Under the pieces are notes generated by a model. That model saw only the letters and a list, made by a program, of their open reading frames with translations, searched no databases and was not told where the DNA came from. From positions 1-64,000 of the forward strand of contig JAJFHC010000161.1 in NCBI GenBank assembly GCA_021775835.1: a stretch of 64,000 nt of DNA, written 5' to 3'. This document shows, piece after piece, positions 50,895 to 60,147 of this stretch (position 1 is the first letter of the stretch; each line of letters opens with the position of its first letter). The DNA comes from Hyphomicrobiales bacterium. GTDB taxonomy: Bacteria > Pseudomonadota > Alphaproteobacteria > Rhizobiales > JAJFHC01. The translations under genes were made by a program, and so were the position numbers.

Positions 50895-52479
50895 CAGGCA
50901 CGATCGCTTTCGGATGGATCAACGCGACCTCCTGTGCCATGACGCCGATCCACTCAGGACCACCCCATACGTAACGATAGCGGTAAAGGTTGAGGCCGTT
51001 TTCATGCTTGCCAACTTTTGTCACATCTTTCTTGAGGCGCCGGTCCGAGGTGAACACGCCCGGCGGCAACTCAACCCCAAAGCCGATGAAGAGACGTCCG
51101 TCAACATGGCTGCGAATCTTTCCTTCGTAGTCGAAACCCAGTGCGGATGTCCCGTTGACCTTTGTCGACGGCGTGTAATCCAGTGCCCCGCCAATGCGCG
51201 CGAAGTAGCGCAGTGGCCCGGAGGTTTCAATCGGTATGTCGACATCGGCGCCGACCGTAAAGCCGAGCTTGGTCTCTTTCTTGGTGAATCGTTCACGGCC
51301 CCTGGGCCCGGACTCGTCGGTTTCCAGCGTCACTTTGTTGAACTGAAGTCTCGGCCCGAAAAAAAGTGTCACAGCAGCGTCGCAAAACAAGGCGCCGTTT
51401 GCGCAAAGAGCCGGATTGCCCAGAGTAGCGCCAAGGTTCTGTAACTGGATGCCGGCATAGGCGAACACGAATGCGAGTTGATCCTGAAACACGAAAGTAT
51501 CGAAACCTGGCGTTGGTGTGTGGCGTTCAAAAGTCGCCACCTTCTTGCGGCCTTCGGGAAACACTTTCGCCCAACCGCCGCCGACCAGGCTCACCCCATT
51601 GCCGAGATCGGCCAACGGCACACGCACATCGGCACCGATAGAAATTTCCTCGGTATTACTAGAAGCCGACAGCGAATTGCCGAATGTTGGCTCGACCTGG
51701 CTGGTCGGACCGAGCAACGAGAGATTCAGATCCAGAGCAAGCTTGTTCGGAGAGGCAAATGCAAAGGCCGTATTCTGCGAAGGTTCGGCCGGTAGGCTCG
51801 ATGTTTTTTTGTCCCCCTTGCCTCTGCCCTTTGCCGCGCGATTGGCCCGCTTCAGGGCCGCGAAGAAGTCGTCAACGAATTTCTTGTAGATATCGATATC
51901 GTCCGGCGGATGCCGGCGGGCTTTGTTGGTTGCATGAAGCAGTTCGTGAACCAGTATTTTGATGCCGGTGCTTCGGGGATCGATGTCATAAAACTTGCCG
52001 TCGAGGCCCAGTCTTGCCATCTTTTTGCACCTGATGGCGATAATCGTGGTCCCACCCTTTTTCGGGTTGCCCTTTTTGTCAAAGTCGCCGTGGGTTTCCG
52101 CTGGCCCAAGCCCTATGTTGATCTTCAGTTTCTTGGCTTCCGCGCTCTTGTGGCAGATGATTCGGATCTTCTGGCCGCTATCAAAAAGGGCCTTGGCGCC
52201 CGCATGGGTCTTGCCGAGCTCCTTCAGCCCTTTGTTGAAGTCGTCCTCGATGCGCTTTTGTTCCCGCTTCCAGCCGCGCCCGTTATTCTTGAAAGCCTTT
52301 TGCAGGTCCTTGGACAAAACAACAGTCACTTTGGCCAGGGCCGGCGTTGATCCCGCGGCAATCGCAAAGCTCAGGGCCACCGCCGAAATAACGACACATC
52401 TCTTGGCAACGTCAAAAAAAGAGCAACGCAGGACACGACGATGACAATGAGGTTGGCCATTGGTAAAATTGCGAGTCAT
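50830..52479 (-). CDS. Exported protein with HELLH metalloprotease motif, barrel-like middle and Peptidase_S74 chaperone end
   Basis: 549 residues from ATG 52479 behind GGGGGGGATTC; signal peptide (VVISAVALSFAIAAGSTPALA). About residues 50-200 form a soluble domain with a zincin motif VHELLHATNKARR (His-Glu...His, around residue 178). Residues about 215-465 alternate in strand-like fashion (ISIGADVRVPLADLG, FVFAYAGIQLQNLGATLG, LGFTVGADVDIPIET, YFARIGGALDYTP, DGRLFIGFGVELPPG), like an outer-membrane barrel. The end, SDRRLKKDV, NGLNLYRYRYVWGG, IGVMAQEVALIHPKAI, GWLAVDYGKIG, is the Peptidase_S74 intramolecular chaperone with its Ser-Lys pair. I know of no named family with all three parts. Confidence 0.75.
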   Translation of the reverse strand: MTRNFTNGQPHCHRRVLRCSFFDVAKRCVVISAVALSFAIAAGSTPALAKVTVVLSKDLQKAFKNNGRGWKREQKRIEDDFNKGLKELGKTHAGAKALFDSGQKIRIICHKSAEAKKLKINIGLGPAETHGDFDKKGNPKKGGTTIIAIRCKKMARLGLDGKFYDIDPRSTGIKILVHELLHATNKARRHPPDDIDIYKKFVDDFFAALKRANRAAKGRGKGDKKTSSLPAEPSQNTAFAFASPNKLALDLNLSLLGPTSQVEPTFGNSLSASSNTEEISIGADVRVPLADLGNGVSLVGGGWAKVFPEGRKKVATFERHTPTPGFDTFVFQDQLAFVFAYAGIQLQNLGATLGNPALCANGALFCDAAVTLFFGPRLQFNKVTLETDESGPRGRERFTKKETKLGFTVGADVDIPIETSGPLRYFARIGGALDYTPSTKVNGTSALGFDYEGKIRSHVDGRLFIGFGVELPPGVFTSDRRLKKDVTKVGKHENGLNLYRYRYVWGGPEWIGVMAQEVALIHPKAIVPVNGWLAVDYGKIGLRPVVLIP

Positions 52480-52948
52480 GAATCCCCCCCGTAGCGGGAT
52501 TAGACCCGCAATGCGCATCATTCCGGAAAGCGAGGTTCTTTGATCGACCTTTGCAGGACGATCTTACAGTCTGCGCAGACAGAGTCGATGCATATAATAG
52601 ACTTTGGGGATAACTGCTCCGGAATCGATGGGCGAGGCGGCCGGGTCGTCCTACCTCCGGGCGCCGGTTGTCAGTCCGGTTGGATTTGAAACATTGCAAG
52701 AGTTTCTGCCCGGGCGTGTCAGTCATCCCCGCCAGCCGCAGTCGATTCCACTTTGCTCACGGGTATCACTCATCATGCCGGGATGAAGAACAATCTGCAG
52801 TTGAACATACTACGACAGCGGCTTGTTAGGGGATTCGAAATAGTGATCGCGGCCTGCTGTGGTCGTGAACTTCCTTCTTTGTCTATCCACACAGTCGTGG
52901 TTCTATGGTGCCCAGGCATGTTGGTCGGACGACAGGAGGTACGGTGCC
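52480..52948. other. 469-bp divergent intergenic region
   Basis: Between the HELLH/S74 gene and the gamma-butyrobetaine-hydroxylase-like gene. It holds a perfect 12-bp palindrome GTCTGCGCAGAC (52569-52580) and a plus-strand TATAAT (52593-52598), and near its end AGGAGGT, the ribosome binding site for 52949. No RNA gene or further ORF is convincing. Confidence 0.45.
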
Positions 52949-54187
52949 ATGGCTCAGGCCAATCCGGAACGCATCAGTCCCCAATACATCACAAAGGTGA
53001 TTACGCACGATCAGGCCAGCCGCATCGTCCATGTCACATGGTATGACGGCCACATCAGTCGATTCCCTTTTATCTGGCTCAGGCATTTCACGTTCCTGCC
53101 GTCGCTGGGGCGGCCCGACCAGTCAGACGACGACTGGTGCCAATTGCCCGAAGATCCCGGCGAAGCCGTTCTTGGGTCTGTTACGTCGAGCCCGTCGTCG
53201 ATTGAAATCCACTGGTCCCACGACGACAGCACAACCCGGCACGATCTCGCCTGGCTGCGTGACAATTGCCCTTCTGCGAAAGCCCGCCGCGCCCGTCAAC
53301 CGACACCGAACCTGTGGACAGGAGCCGATGCCCGCGACTTCAACTGGTTCGAATCCACTGACCTGGATGATCCGGTCACCCGGTTTGAGTTGTTCCAGCA
53401 GGTGCGCGATTACGGGTTGGCCCTGGTACGCAATGTGCCCGTCGAGCCGGGATCTGTTATGAAGCTTGCACGCCATTTCGGACCTGTACGAGAGACCCAC
53501 CATGGCAGTCTTTTCGATATCCGGTCGTTGCCCCAGGACCGCCAGGGGGCGAGGGTTGGAATCGGCGCCACTGCGTCCAACTCCCAGGCGCCCCACACGG
53601 ATGAGGGTTTTCGTCATGCGACCCTCGGCATTATGCTGTTTCACTGCCTCAAGCCCGATCCTTCGGGCGGCGGCGCGTCGATGTTCTGCGATGGTGTCGC
53701 CGCTGCCGAAGCCTTGCGCCACAGCGATCGTGACGCATTCGAGTTCCTGACGTCGACGCCGTTGGTATGGGCCGCCGAGCGCAACCCGGAAGAACGGTTC
53801 CGCACCCGGGCGCTGGCGATTGCCACGGACACAAGCGGTGTCGTCAGGGGCGTGCGTGTGGCTGACCGCACATTGCCGCCGGTGGACCTGGAGGAAGATC
53901 TGATCGAGCCGGCCTATCGGGCATTGCGCTCGTTCTTCACCGAGCTATACGCGCCAAGTCGGATGTTTGAACGGGTTCTTGCCCCAGGTGATATGGCCAT
54001 TTTCGACAATCAGCGCGTGCTCCATGCCAGGCGGGCATTCGACGCGCAAGCCGGCGAGCGCCATATCCAGCAGGTTTCGATCGAACGCGACGAATTCCAC
54101 AACCGATTCAGACAACTGGCCGAGCAGGTGGGACGCTATGATTTGTCAAACTGGGAGCCGGATGCGGGCGCTTTGTGCCAGGGTTAG
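52949..54187 (+). CDS. Gamma-butyrobetaine-hydroxylase-like Fe(II)/2-oxoglutarate dioxygenase
   Basis: 412 residues from ATG 52949 behind AGGAGGT. N-terminal DUF971-type domain (VTWYDGHISRFPFIWLRHF... DSTTRHDLAWLRDNCPSAKARRARQP), then a TauD/TfdA fold: H-x-D in APHTDEGFRHATLG, distal His in VLHARRAFDAQAGERHIQQVSI. This order, a small DUF971 domain followed by the oxygenase, is that of gamma-butyrobetaine and trimethyllysine hydroxylases. It probably hydroxylates a betaine such as gamma-butyrobetaine in carnitine-type metabolism; exact substrate unproven. Confidence 0.85.
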   Translation: MAQANPERISPQYITKVITHDQASRIVHVTWYDGHISRFPFIWLRHFTFLPSLGRPDQSDDDWCQLPEDPGEAVLGSVTSSPSSIEIHWSHDDSTTRHDLAWLRDNCPSAKARRARQPTPNLWTGADARDFNWFESTDLDDPVTRFELFQQVRDYGLALVRNVPVEPGSVMKLARHFGPVRETHHGSLFDIRSLPQDRQGARVGIGATASNSQAPHTDEGFRHATLGIMLFHCLKPDPSGGGASMFCDGVAAAEALRHSDRDAFEFLTSTPLVWAAERNPEERFRTRALAIATDTSGVVRGVRVADRTLPPVDLEEDLIEPAYRALRSFFTELYAPSRMFERVLAPGDMAIFDNQRVLHARRAFDAQAGERHIQQVSIERDEFHNRFRQLAEQVGRYDLSNWEPDAGALCQG

Positions 54188-54664
54188 AGACCTTCGTTTG
54201 TGTTCGCACTGATTCGCAGGCGTTCGACTCTGGCAATCCCGACAGGATTTCCCACAGATGCATCCTGAAGAGTGAGCCGGCGGCGAAACGCTCATACGCA
54301 AGACAAACTATCGAGCGCCGCCGCCGGAGGGAGAATTCGCCCTGTTTGTATTCAGGTTGACCTCTGGCTACCGAAAACTGCCCGAAGCGGTGCGAACACC
54401 GATACCTAACACGGGAAACTTCCGGCAGGAGTGATCTGGATCACAGGGGGTGCGTAGAAATAGGACTAGATCTGTCTTGCGACTGCAATCTCTGGAGGCC
54501 CCTACGATTGCCCGACTTCAATCAATCCTGGCAAGACGGAAAGAGGCTCACCTTGTTATGCCCATGTCGTTAAGAATAGCTTGGATCAAACATGGACAGA
54601 TAGCTGCAATGCGACCTATTGTTCTCGCAACACTATTCGTGGGCGATGTATCTTTGGGGGGTGC
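54188..54664. other. 477-bp intergenic region upstream of the cyclase operon
   Basis: Contains the CRP-like palindrome at 54430-54445 and, further upstream, a long-loop inverted repeat with CCGGCGGCG and CGCCGCCGG arms (about 54274-54333). The rest shows no ORF with family sequence, tRNA or repeat. GGGGGG before ATG 54665 is the ribosome binding site. Confidence 0.5.
54430..54445. promoter_or_regulatory. CRP-like binding site upstream of the cyclase operon
   Basis: AGTGATCTGGATCACA differs from the idealised CRP site TGTGATCTAGATCACA at only two positions, and its GTGATC-TG-GATCAC core is a perfect palindrome. It sits 220 bp before the coiled-coil gene that is co-transcribed with an adenylate cyclase. 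A cAMP-CRP loop is inferred; other CRP/FNR-family regulators could bind. Confidence 0.5.
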
Positions 54665-55210
54665 ATGAGGCAGTATACGGATTCCGATGAGCTTCTTACG
54701 GCCCAGAGTGAAATCCAGAATCTGAAAGACACAATTGTTGCTTTGCGGACAAGGCTGGAGTCGTTACAATTCGAAGCTCAGGAAAAAGCTCAAAAGGCAG
54801 TGGCCAACAGCCACGATGAGGTCAAGCAACTGCGCGAAACCGCCCAGGCATTGCGCGACGAGTTGGACAATCTGAACCACGAAAAAGGCCGTGCGGTGCA
54901 GGAGGCCATGGCTGGGCATCGCGACGAAGTGGTTCAACTGACCCAGACAGCCCAGGCTCTGCGCGATGAACTGGACAACCTGAGTCACGAGAAGAATACG
55001 GCAGTACAGGAGGTTCTGCAGCAAAGTCGTCAGGAGATCACCCAGTTGAAGCAGACGGCGCAGGCGCTGCGCGATGAACTGGATAGCGTGAAGTTCACCT
55101 ATGACGGCAAGATTGAAGAATTACAACGTGCAGCGCGCGACGACAGCCGGCAACTGCAGGCAACGATTGCGGCGCTGAGAGATGAGCTGGAGACGATAAG
55201 TGGCAAGTGA
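54665..55210 (+). CDS. Coiled-coil protein with five 36-residue repeats
   Basis: 181 residues from ATG 54665. After a 19-residue head comes an exact 36-residue periodicity: units begin at residues 20, 56, 92, 128 and 164 (last one half-length), with a core like TAQALRDELDNLNHEK. Third and second units are most alike. No signal peptide or membrane segment; a continuous parallel coiled coil is expected. The stop lies 11 bp inside the next gene's start, so the two are translationally coupled. Likely a scaffold or tether for the cyclase. Coordinates of DNA units: 54722, 54830, 54938, 55046 and 55154. Confidence 0.75.
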   Translation: MRQYTDSDELLTAQSEIQNLKDTIVALRTRLESLQFEAQEKAQKAVANSHDEVKQLRETAQALRDELDNLNHEKGRAVQEAMAGHRDEVVQLTQTAQALRDELDNLSHEKNTAVQEVLQQSRQEITQLKQTAQALRDELDSVKFTYDGKIEELQRAARDDSRQLQATIAALRDELETISGK

Positions 55211-57497
55211 CGTGCTGGAGACACGGCCCAGGGTTAAAGTGGACGGTCTGGCTGCAACCCGGAAGCGTTTGCGCAAGGCGGAAATGCTGCTTGAAGTCTC
55301 GCGCAAGATTGCGTCCTTCGACAGCCTTGACGATGCGTTAGGCGCGCTGGTTTCCCTGATTTCACAAGAACTGAATGCAGAGCGCAGCAGCTTGTTCCTG
55401 AACGATCCGCTGACAGGGGAACTCTATTCCCGCATCGCTCAGCACACCATGTCCCGTGAAATCCGCATGCTCAACAACGCCGGTATTGCAGGCGCGGTGT
55501 TTGAAAGCGGCGCGGGTGAAATCATCCCCGATCCTTATGCCGATCCGAGGTTCAACTCTACGGTTGACGAGCAGACCGGATTCAAGACCCGGTCGATTGT
55601 CTGCGCACCGGTCAAGACGGTGAACGGCGAGGTGATCGGCGTTACCCAAGCGCTTAATCGGAAAAAGGGCGATTTCGATCAGGACGACCTGGAGTTACTG
55701 GAGGCGATCACCACCCAGGCCGCTGTCACGCTTCAGAGCAAGCAGTTCATGGAGCGGATGGAAAAGAACCGCGCCACGGAAATCGAATTCCTCAATGTGG
55801 TCTCCGACGTCACCTCCGAACTGGAACTGGGCAGCCTTCTGACCAAGGTCATGGGTGAGGCGACCCGCATGCTGAATGCCGACCGCTCGACCCTGTTCCT
55901 CAACGACGAGAAGACCAGCGAACTGTTCTCCCGTGTCGCCATGGGCGACGCTCTGGGCGAGATCAGGTTGCCCAATCATCTGGGCATTGCCGGTGCGGTC
56001 TTCACCTCCGGCAAGACCGTCAACATCCCGTATGCCTATGCCGATCTACGGTTCAACCCGGCCTTCGACAAGCAAACCGGGTTCTTCACCCGCTCGATCC
56101 TGTGCGTTCCGGTGACCAACAAGGACGGCAAGATGATTGGCGTCACCCAAGTGCTGAACAAGCGCGGCGGGGCGTTTACCGACGACGACGAGACCAGGCT
56201 CAAGGCGTTCACGGCCCAGGTCTCGATCGCACTCGAAAACGCCAAGCTGTTCGAAGATGTCCAGACCATGAAGAATTACAACGAGAGCATGCTGGAAAGC
56301 ATGTCGAACGGTGTGATCACCATGGATGAAGACGGCAATATCGTGACCTGCAATGGTGCCGGCCTGCGCATCATGAAGGTTGAGGCTGAAGACATTATCG
56401 GCAAGCCAGTGCTCGAATTCTTCGCCGACAAGAATGACTGGTTGCCTGAGCGGATCAAGAAGGTCGAGGAACGCGGCGAGGCTGACGTGCTGATGGATGC
56501 CGAGCTGGAATTCGGAGACGGCGCCATCTCGGCCAACATCAACGTGCTGCCGCTTCTGGGCGAGAAGGAAAAGAAGCTTGGCGCCATGGTGATGATCGAG
56601 GACATTTCCTCGGAAAAACGCATGAAGTCGACCATGTCGCGCTACATCGATCCGGGCATTGCCGATCAGCTTCTCGGCGGTGACGAGGCGGACAATTTCC
56701 TTGGCGGCAAGAGCAGCGAAATCACGGTTCTGTTTTCCGATGTGCGCAGCTTCACCACCCTGACCGAGTCGCTGGGTGCCCAGGGCACCGTGGAGATGTT
56801 GAACGAGTATTTCACCATCATGGTGGATATCATCACCCGTGAGGGCGGCATGCTCGACAAGTTCATCGGCGATGCCATCATGGCGGGCTTCGGCATTCCG
56901 ATTTCACACGACGACAACGAGGACCGTGCCGTGCGCGCTGCCATCGCCATGATCACCGAGCTCTGGCAGTGGAACGAAATCCGCGTTGCGGATGGCAAGC
57001 TTGCCATCGATCACGGCGTCGGTCTCAACACCGGTACGGTGGTGTCCGGCAACATCGGCTCGCCCAAGCGCATGGACTACACCATGATCGGCGACGGCGT
57101 GAACCTCGCCGCCCGGCTTGAATCCGCCTGCAAGCAATACTCAGCCCACGTCCTTATCAGCGAATTCACCAAGGCGAAGCTGAAGGGCACGTACCGGATG
57201 CGTGACGTTGACATGGTGGTGGTCAAGGGCAAGACCGAGCCGGTCAAGATCTTCGAGGTGCTCGATTACCACACGCCCGAAACCTTCCCCAACCTGATGG
57301 ACAGTGTCGGCTATTTCAACGAAGCCATTGTGCAATACCGCACCGGTGCGTGGGATAATGCCATGAAGAAGTTCAACGAGGCCATGGCCGCGAACCCGAG
57401 TGACCTGCTTGCCCAGACCTATGTCGAGCGCTGCGAGGTCCTCAAGGCCGACCCGCCGGCGGAGTGGGACGGTGTGTGGGTGATGACGTCGAAGTAA
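55200..57497 (+). CDS. GAF-GAF-PAS adenylate cyclase with C-terminal TPR-like tail
   Basis: 765 residues from a GTG at 55200. Helix to about residue 35; two similar GAF domains (about 35-185 and 205-355), each with LNAERSSLFLNDPLTGEL-type and GIAGAVFESG/ GIAGAVFTSGKTVNIPYAY elements; a PAS-like segment (about 365-480); then a class III cyclase catalytic domain from about residue 506, with both metal Asp in LFSDVRSFTTL and GDAIMAGFG, and MDYTMIGDGVNLAARLE, favouring ATP as substrate. The final 75 residues (FNEAIVQYRTGAWDNAMKKFNEAMAANPSDLLAQTYVERC) look TPR-like. Cytosolic. Ligand-binding GAFs suggest redox, cyclic-nucleotide or light-independent small-molecule sensing. Confidence 0.88.
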   Translation: MASDVLETRPRVKVDGLAATRKRLRKAEMLLEVSRKIASFDSLDDALGALVSLISQELNAERSSLFLNDPLTGELYSRIAQHTMSREIRMLNNAGIAGAVFESGAGEIIPDPYADPRFNSTVDEQTGFKTRSIVCAPVKTVNGEVIGVTQALNRKKGDFDQDDLELLEAITTQAAVTLQSKQFMERMEKNRATEIEFLNVVSDVTSELELGSLLTKVMGEATRMLNADRSTLFLNDEKTSELFSRVAMGDALGEIRLPNHLGIAGAVFTSGKTVNIPYAYADLRFNPAFDKQTGFFTRSILCVPVTNKDGKMIGVTQVLNKRGGAFTDDDETRLKAFTAQVSIALENAKLFEDVQTMKNYNESMLESMSNGVITMDEDGNIVTCNGAGLRIMKVEAEDIIGKPVLEFFADKNDWLPERIKKVEERGEADVLMDAELEFGDGAISANINVLPLLGEKEKKLGAMVMIEDISSEKRMKSTMSRYIDPGIADQLLGGDEADNFLGGKSSEITVLFSDVRSFTTLTESLGAQGTVEMLNEYFTIMVDIITREGGMLDKFIGDAIMAGFGIPISHDDNEDRAVRAAIAMITELWQWNEIRVADGKLAIDHGVGLNTGTVVSGNIGSPKRMDYTMIGDGVNLAARLESACKQYSAHVLISEFTKAKLKGTYRMRDVDMVVVKGKTEPVKIFEVLDYHTPETFPNLMDSVGYFNEAIVQYRTGAWDNAMKKFNEAMAANPSDLLAQTYVERCEVLKADPPAEWDGVWVMTSK

Positions 57498-57643
57498 AAG
57501 GCGGTACACGTCGGCCGATTGTCTGCTCTACGAAACGAATTCCATCGTGATCGTTTTCATTACGAAATATTGTCGATCGTCTTTAACTCATCGACGGGCC
57601 ATTCGGTCTATCAGGCGTGTGGTATGAATGATGTGTAGACGGA

Positions 57644-59209
57644 TCAATCAGTGTTTTTCGGTTGCGTTGCCACGACCGCATGGGCCGCGAGACTCCGACC
57701 GGCCTCTTGCATGGTCAAGTAGGTCTGATCCGCGCCGGCCTCCGTGATCCTGTCGACATGGTCCGCATAGAGCGCATGGCTGACGATGGGACCGGTGAAC
57801 CCTCGCGCCCGAAGCGTTCGCGCGGCAATCAGTTTGGCTTCGATATCGTCCATTGCCAGAAGCGCAGCTTCTATCGCTCCAAGTTCCACATTGTTCCAGA
57901 AGTTACTGTCTTCTGCGTCCGCGAAGATGACGTTTCGCCCTGCATCTGCATGGGCTTGGGCCTTGTAGGTATCCGCATCGAGTCCCACGGGCCGTTTGCC
58001 ATCCTCGATCAGTGCTTCATAAGCGGCCGAGCCCGTGCGCCCCATGCCGAAAATCAGAACATTGGCGTCCCCGAGGTCTTTGGGTTGTTCGTCAGGATGG
58101 CGTGTCTGGCGTTCAAACGGCTGCAACTTCTCCTCGAACCGTTCAAACAGCGGGTGGGCGAAGCGGTTGAGCGGTGCGGCAATCACAAACGAGACAGAAA
58201 CCGCAATTGCAAGCGGCACAAGGAAGCTTTCCGCGGCAGGAATGCCGGCTGCGACGATCAAGCCGAATTCGCTGTAGGCGGTCAGCGACAGGGCCGCGAG
58301 GAAGGAAGTTCGCGCCCGCAGCCGGAAGGCGACAAGCAGGAAGAAGAACAAGATCCCCTTTAACGGCAGCAGGACGCCGAGAACGATCGCGAAAACCAGC
58401 GCATCCCAGTCTGGCAATCCCGACATGCCAATCGACAGGAAGAAGCCGATCAGGAACACTTCCTTGAGCGCCCAAAGCGAATCTGACAGCTCGCTTGCGC
58501 GTGGGTGATTGGACAGCAGCAACCCCATGACAAGCGCGCCGATCTCGCCCTTAAGTCCGACCAATTCAAAACCGACGCCGCCGATGACAAGGCTCAGCAA
58601 CATGCCGGTCAATACGAGCACCTCGTCATGGCCCACGAAATCCAGCATCTTGAACAGGACCGGCCGAAGCAGCGGCGTCGCAAATATCAGAAGCGCCCAC
58701 GGTCCAGGCAGTTTGCCTGCGAAAATGGCCAGAACCACAAGGGCAATGATGTCCTGAACAATAAGGATTCCGATTGCGGTACGGCCGTGGAAATTGCCAA
58801 GCTCGCGCTTGGCTTCAAGCATCTTGGCCGCAAGGACCGTTGAGGAGAACGCAAGCGCAATCCCGACGAGCAGGGCAATCGTCCAGTCTTCGGTAAACAG
58901 CAGACGTGTGATCGGCGTGAAGATCACAATTGAAAGGACAAACTGCAATATCGTGCCACCGACAACATGCGGCTCGCCGATCTGCTTGAGTTTTAGCTTG
59001 AGACCGATGGTGAACAAAAGCAACAAGACGCCGATATTGGCGAGATATTCAAGGATTGGCCCGGTACTGGAGGGCATGCCGAAGCCCGGCCCGACGGCAT
59101 TGATGAAGAATCCGGCAGCCAGAAAGCCGACAAGAGGCGGCAGGCCGATTTGTCGTGCTCCAATCCCGAAGATGAACGCCGCACTCACTGCAAAGAATTC
59201 GAACACCAT
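57644..59209 (-). CDS. Kef-type monovalent cation:proton antiporter (CPA2)
   Basis: 521 residues. About 12 membrane helices (FFAVSAAFIFGIGARQIGLPPLVGFLAAGFFI, LALAFSSTVLAAKMLE, TAIGILIVQDIIALVVLAIF), then a cytosolic TrkA-N/RCK domain (NVLIFGMGRTGSAAYEAL, NVIFADAEDSNFW) at the end. K+/H+ or Na+/H+ exchange gated by NAD(H) or a metabolite. No regulatory partner (KefF/G) is adjacent. Confidence 0.9.
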   Translation of the reverse strand: MVFEFFAVSAAFIFGIGARQIGLPPLVGFLAAGFFINAVGPGFGMPSSTGPILEYLANIGVLLLLFTIGLKLKLKQIGEPHVVGGTILQFVLSIVIFTPITRLLFTEDWTIALLVGIALAFSSTVLAAKMLEAKRELGNFHGRTAIGILIVQDIIALVVLAIFAGKLPGPWALLIFATPLLRPVLFKMLDFVGHDEVLVLTGMLLSLVIGGVGFELVGLKGEIGALVMGLLLSNHPRASELSDSLWALKEVFLIGFFLSIGMSGLPDWDALVFAIVLGVLLPLKGILFFFLLVAFRLRARTSFLAALSLTAYSEFGLIVAAGIPAAESFLVPLAIAVSVSFVIAAPLNRFAHPLFERFEEKLQPFERQTRHPDEQPKDLGDANVLIFGMGRTGSAAYEALIEDGKRPVGLDADTYKAQAHADAGRNVIFADAEDSNFWNNVELGAIEAALLAMDDIEAKLIAARTLRARGFTGPIVSHALYADHVDRITEAGADQTYLTMQEAGRSLAAHAVVATQPKNTD

Positions 59210-59569
59210 TCTAGCCTCTCCCGCTCGCGGCTGCCGTCACAAATTGGCTGACCTCCGGACTATGGCACATCGTCATATGCCAGAATACCTTCGGGCTTCA
59301 GATGATATCAATGCTTCGGGGCAAAAACGCGAAGAACACCCGTGATCGAAAGAGCGGCGGTTTTGAATTCAGCAACTGTCGCGCGGGTTTGTTGTCGCCA
59401 GAGCAGGATTTTTCGTGGTTTGGCCGATTCGGAGGATTTTAGTCAACTGCGCGTGCCGGCCCGCCTGCTTGCGGCACGAAAGCTCCGTCAACCTCGACAG
59501 TCTGGCCTTCCGTGATGCATGATGCGCTCCTTGTGGGGCGCAACCGCCGAATGATAGAGGAACCGAACC
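59210..59569. other. 360-bp intergenic region before the OsmC gene
   Basis: Between the divergent antiporter and OsmC genes. I see no palindrome, promoter pair or ORF that I would defend; the ATAGAGGAACCGAACC just before 59570 serves as the OsmC ribosome binding region. Confidence 0.4.
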
Positions 59570-60091
59570 ATGTCCGAATCCGTCACCACCACCCTGAACG
59601 ACGTCAACATCGGCAATGTCGCCAGCCTGGCGGAAAAGATCCAGCAGGAACCCGATGTTGCCGCGACCAAGTGGAATGCCGAAGTCAAGTGGAAGGGCGG
59701 GTTTCGGTCGGAAGCTCATATCCGGGACTTTGCATCCGCCAGGTCCGATGAGCCCGATCAACTGGGCGGCACCAACACCGGACCCAACCCGGTCGAACAG
59801 GTTCTTGGCGCCCTGGGCAATTGTCTCGCCGTCGGCTATGCCGCCAACGCGACGGTTGCTGGAATCACCATCCGTGATCTGGTCATCAACGTTGAAGGCG
59901 ATCTCGATCTTCACACGTTTCTCGGTTTGACCGATGGCAACGCGGGCTTTGGAAACATTTCCGTCAAGGTGAAGCTCGACAGCGACGCCACTCCCGAGGC
60001 GCTCCAGGCCTTGCATGAGAAGGTGATCAGCACGTCCCCGGTCGGACACACACTCAATCGAACGGTGCCGGTCGACATTCAGCTCGCCTGA
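59570..60091 (+). CDS. OsmC/Ohr family protein
   Basis: 173 residues. LGGTNTGPNPVEQVLGALGNCLAVGYAANATVAGITIRDLVINVEGDLDL matches the OsmC core, including the Cys of GNCLAVG and the substrate-binding Glu-containing helix. A second Cys of the typical Ohr/OsmC pair (usually in VCPVSNTL) is replaced, since the C-terminal segment is STSPVGHTLNR, so organic peroxide reduction may not be its activity. Often induced by osmotic or oxidative stress. Confidence 0.82.
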   Translation: MSESVTTTLNDVNIGNVASLAEKIQQEPDVAATKWNAEVKWKGGFRSEAHIRDFASARSDEPDQLGGTNTGPNPVEQVLGALGNCLAVGYAANATVAGITIRDLVINVEGDLDLHTFLGLTDGNAGFGNISVKVKLDSDATPEALQALHEKVISTSPVGHTLNRTVPVDIQLA

Positions 60092-60147
60092 CAATCCCAA
60101 TCACGCGAAGCGGCAAGTCCGAGACTCAGCTCGTCTGTTTCGCAATG

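Noticed and set aside
54450..54668. A 72-codon plus-strand frame before the coiled-coil gene
   Set aside because: Arg-rich translation without pattern; lies in the regulatory region holding the CRP-like site.
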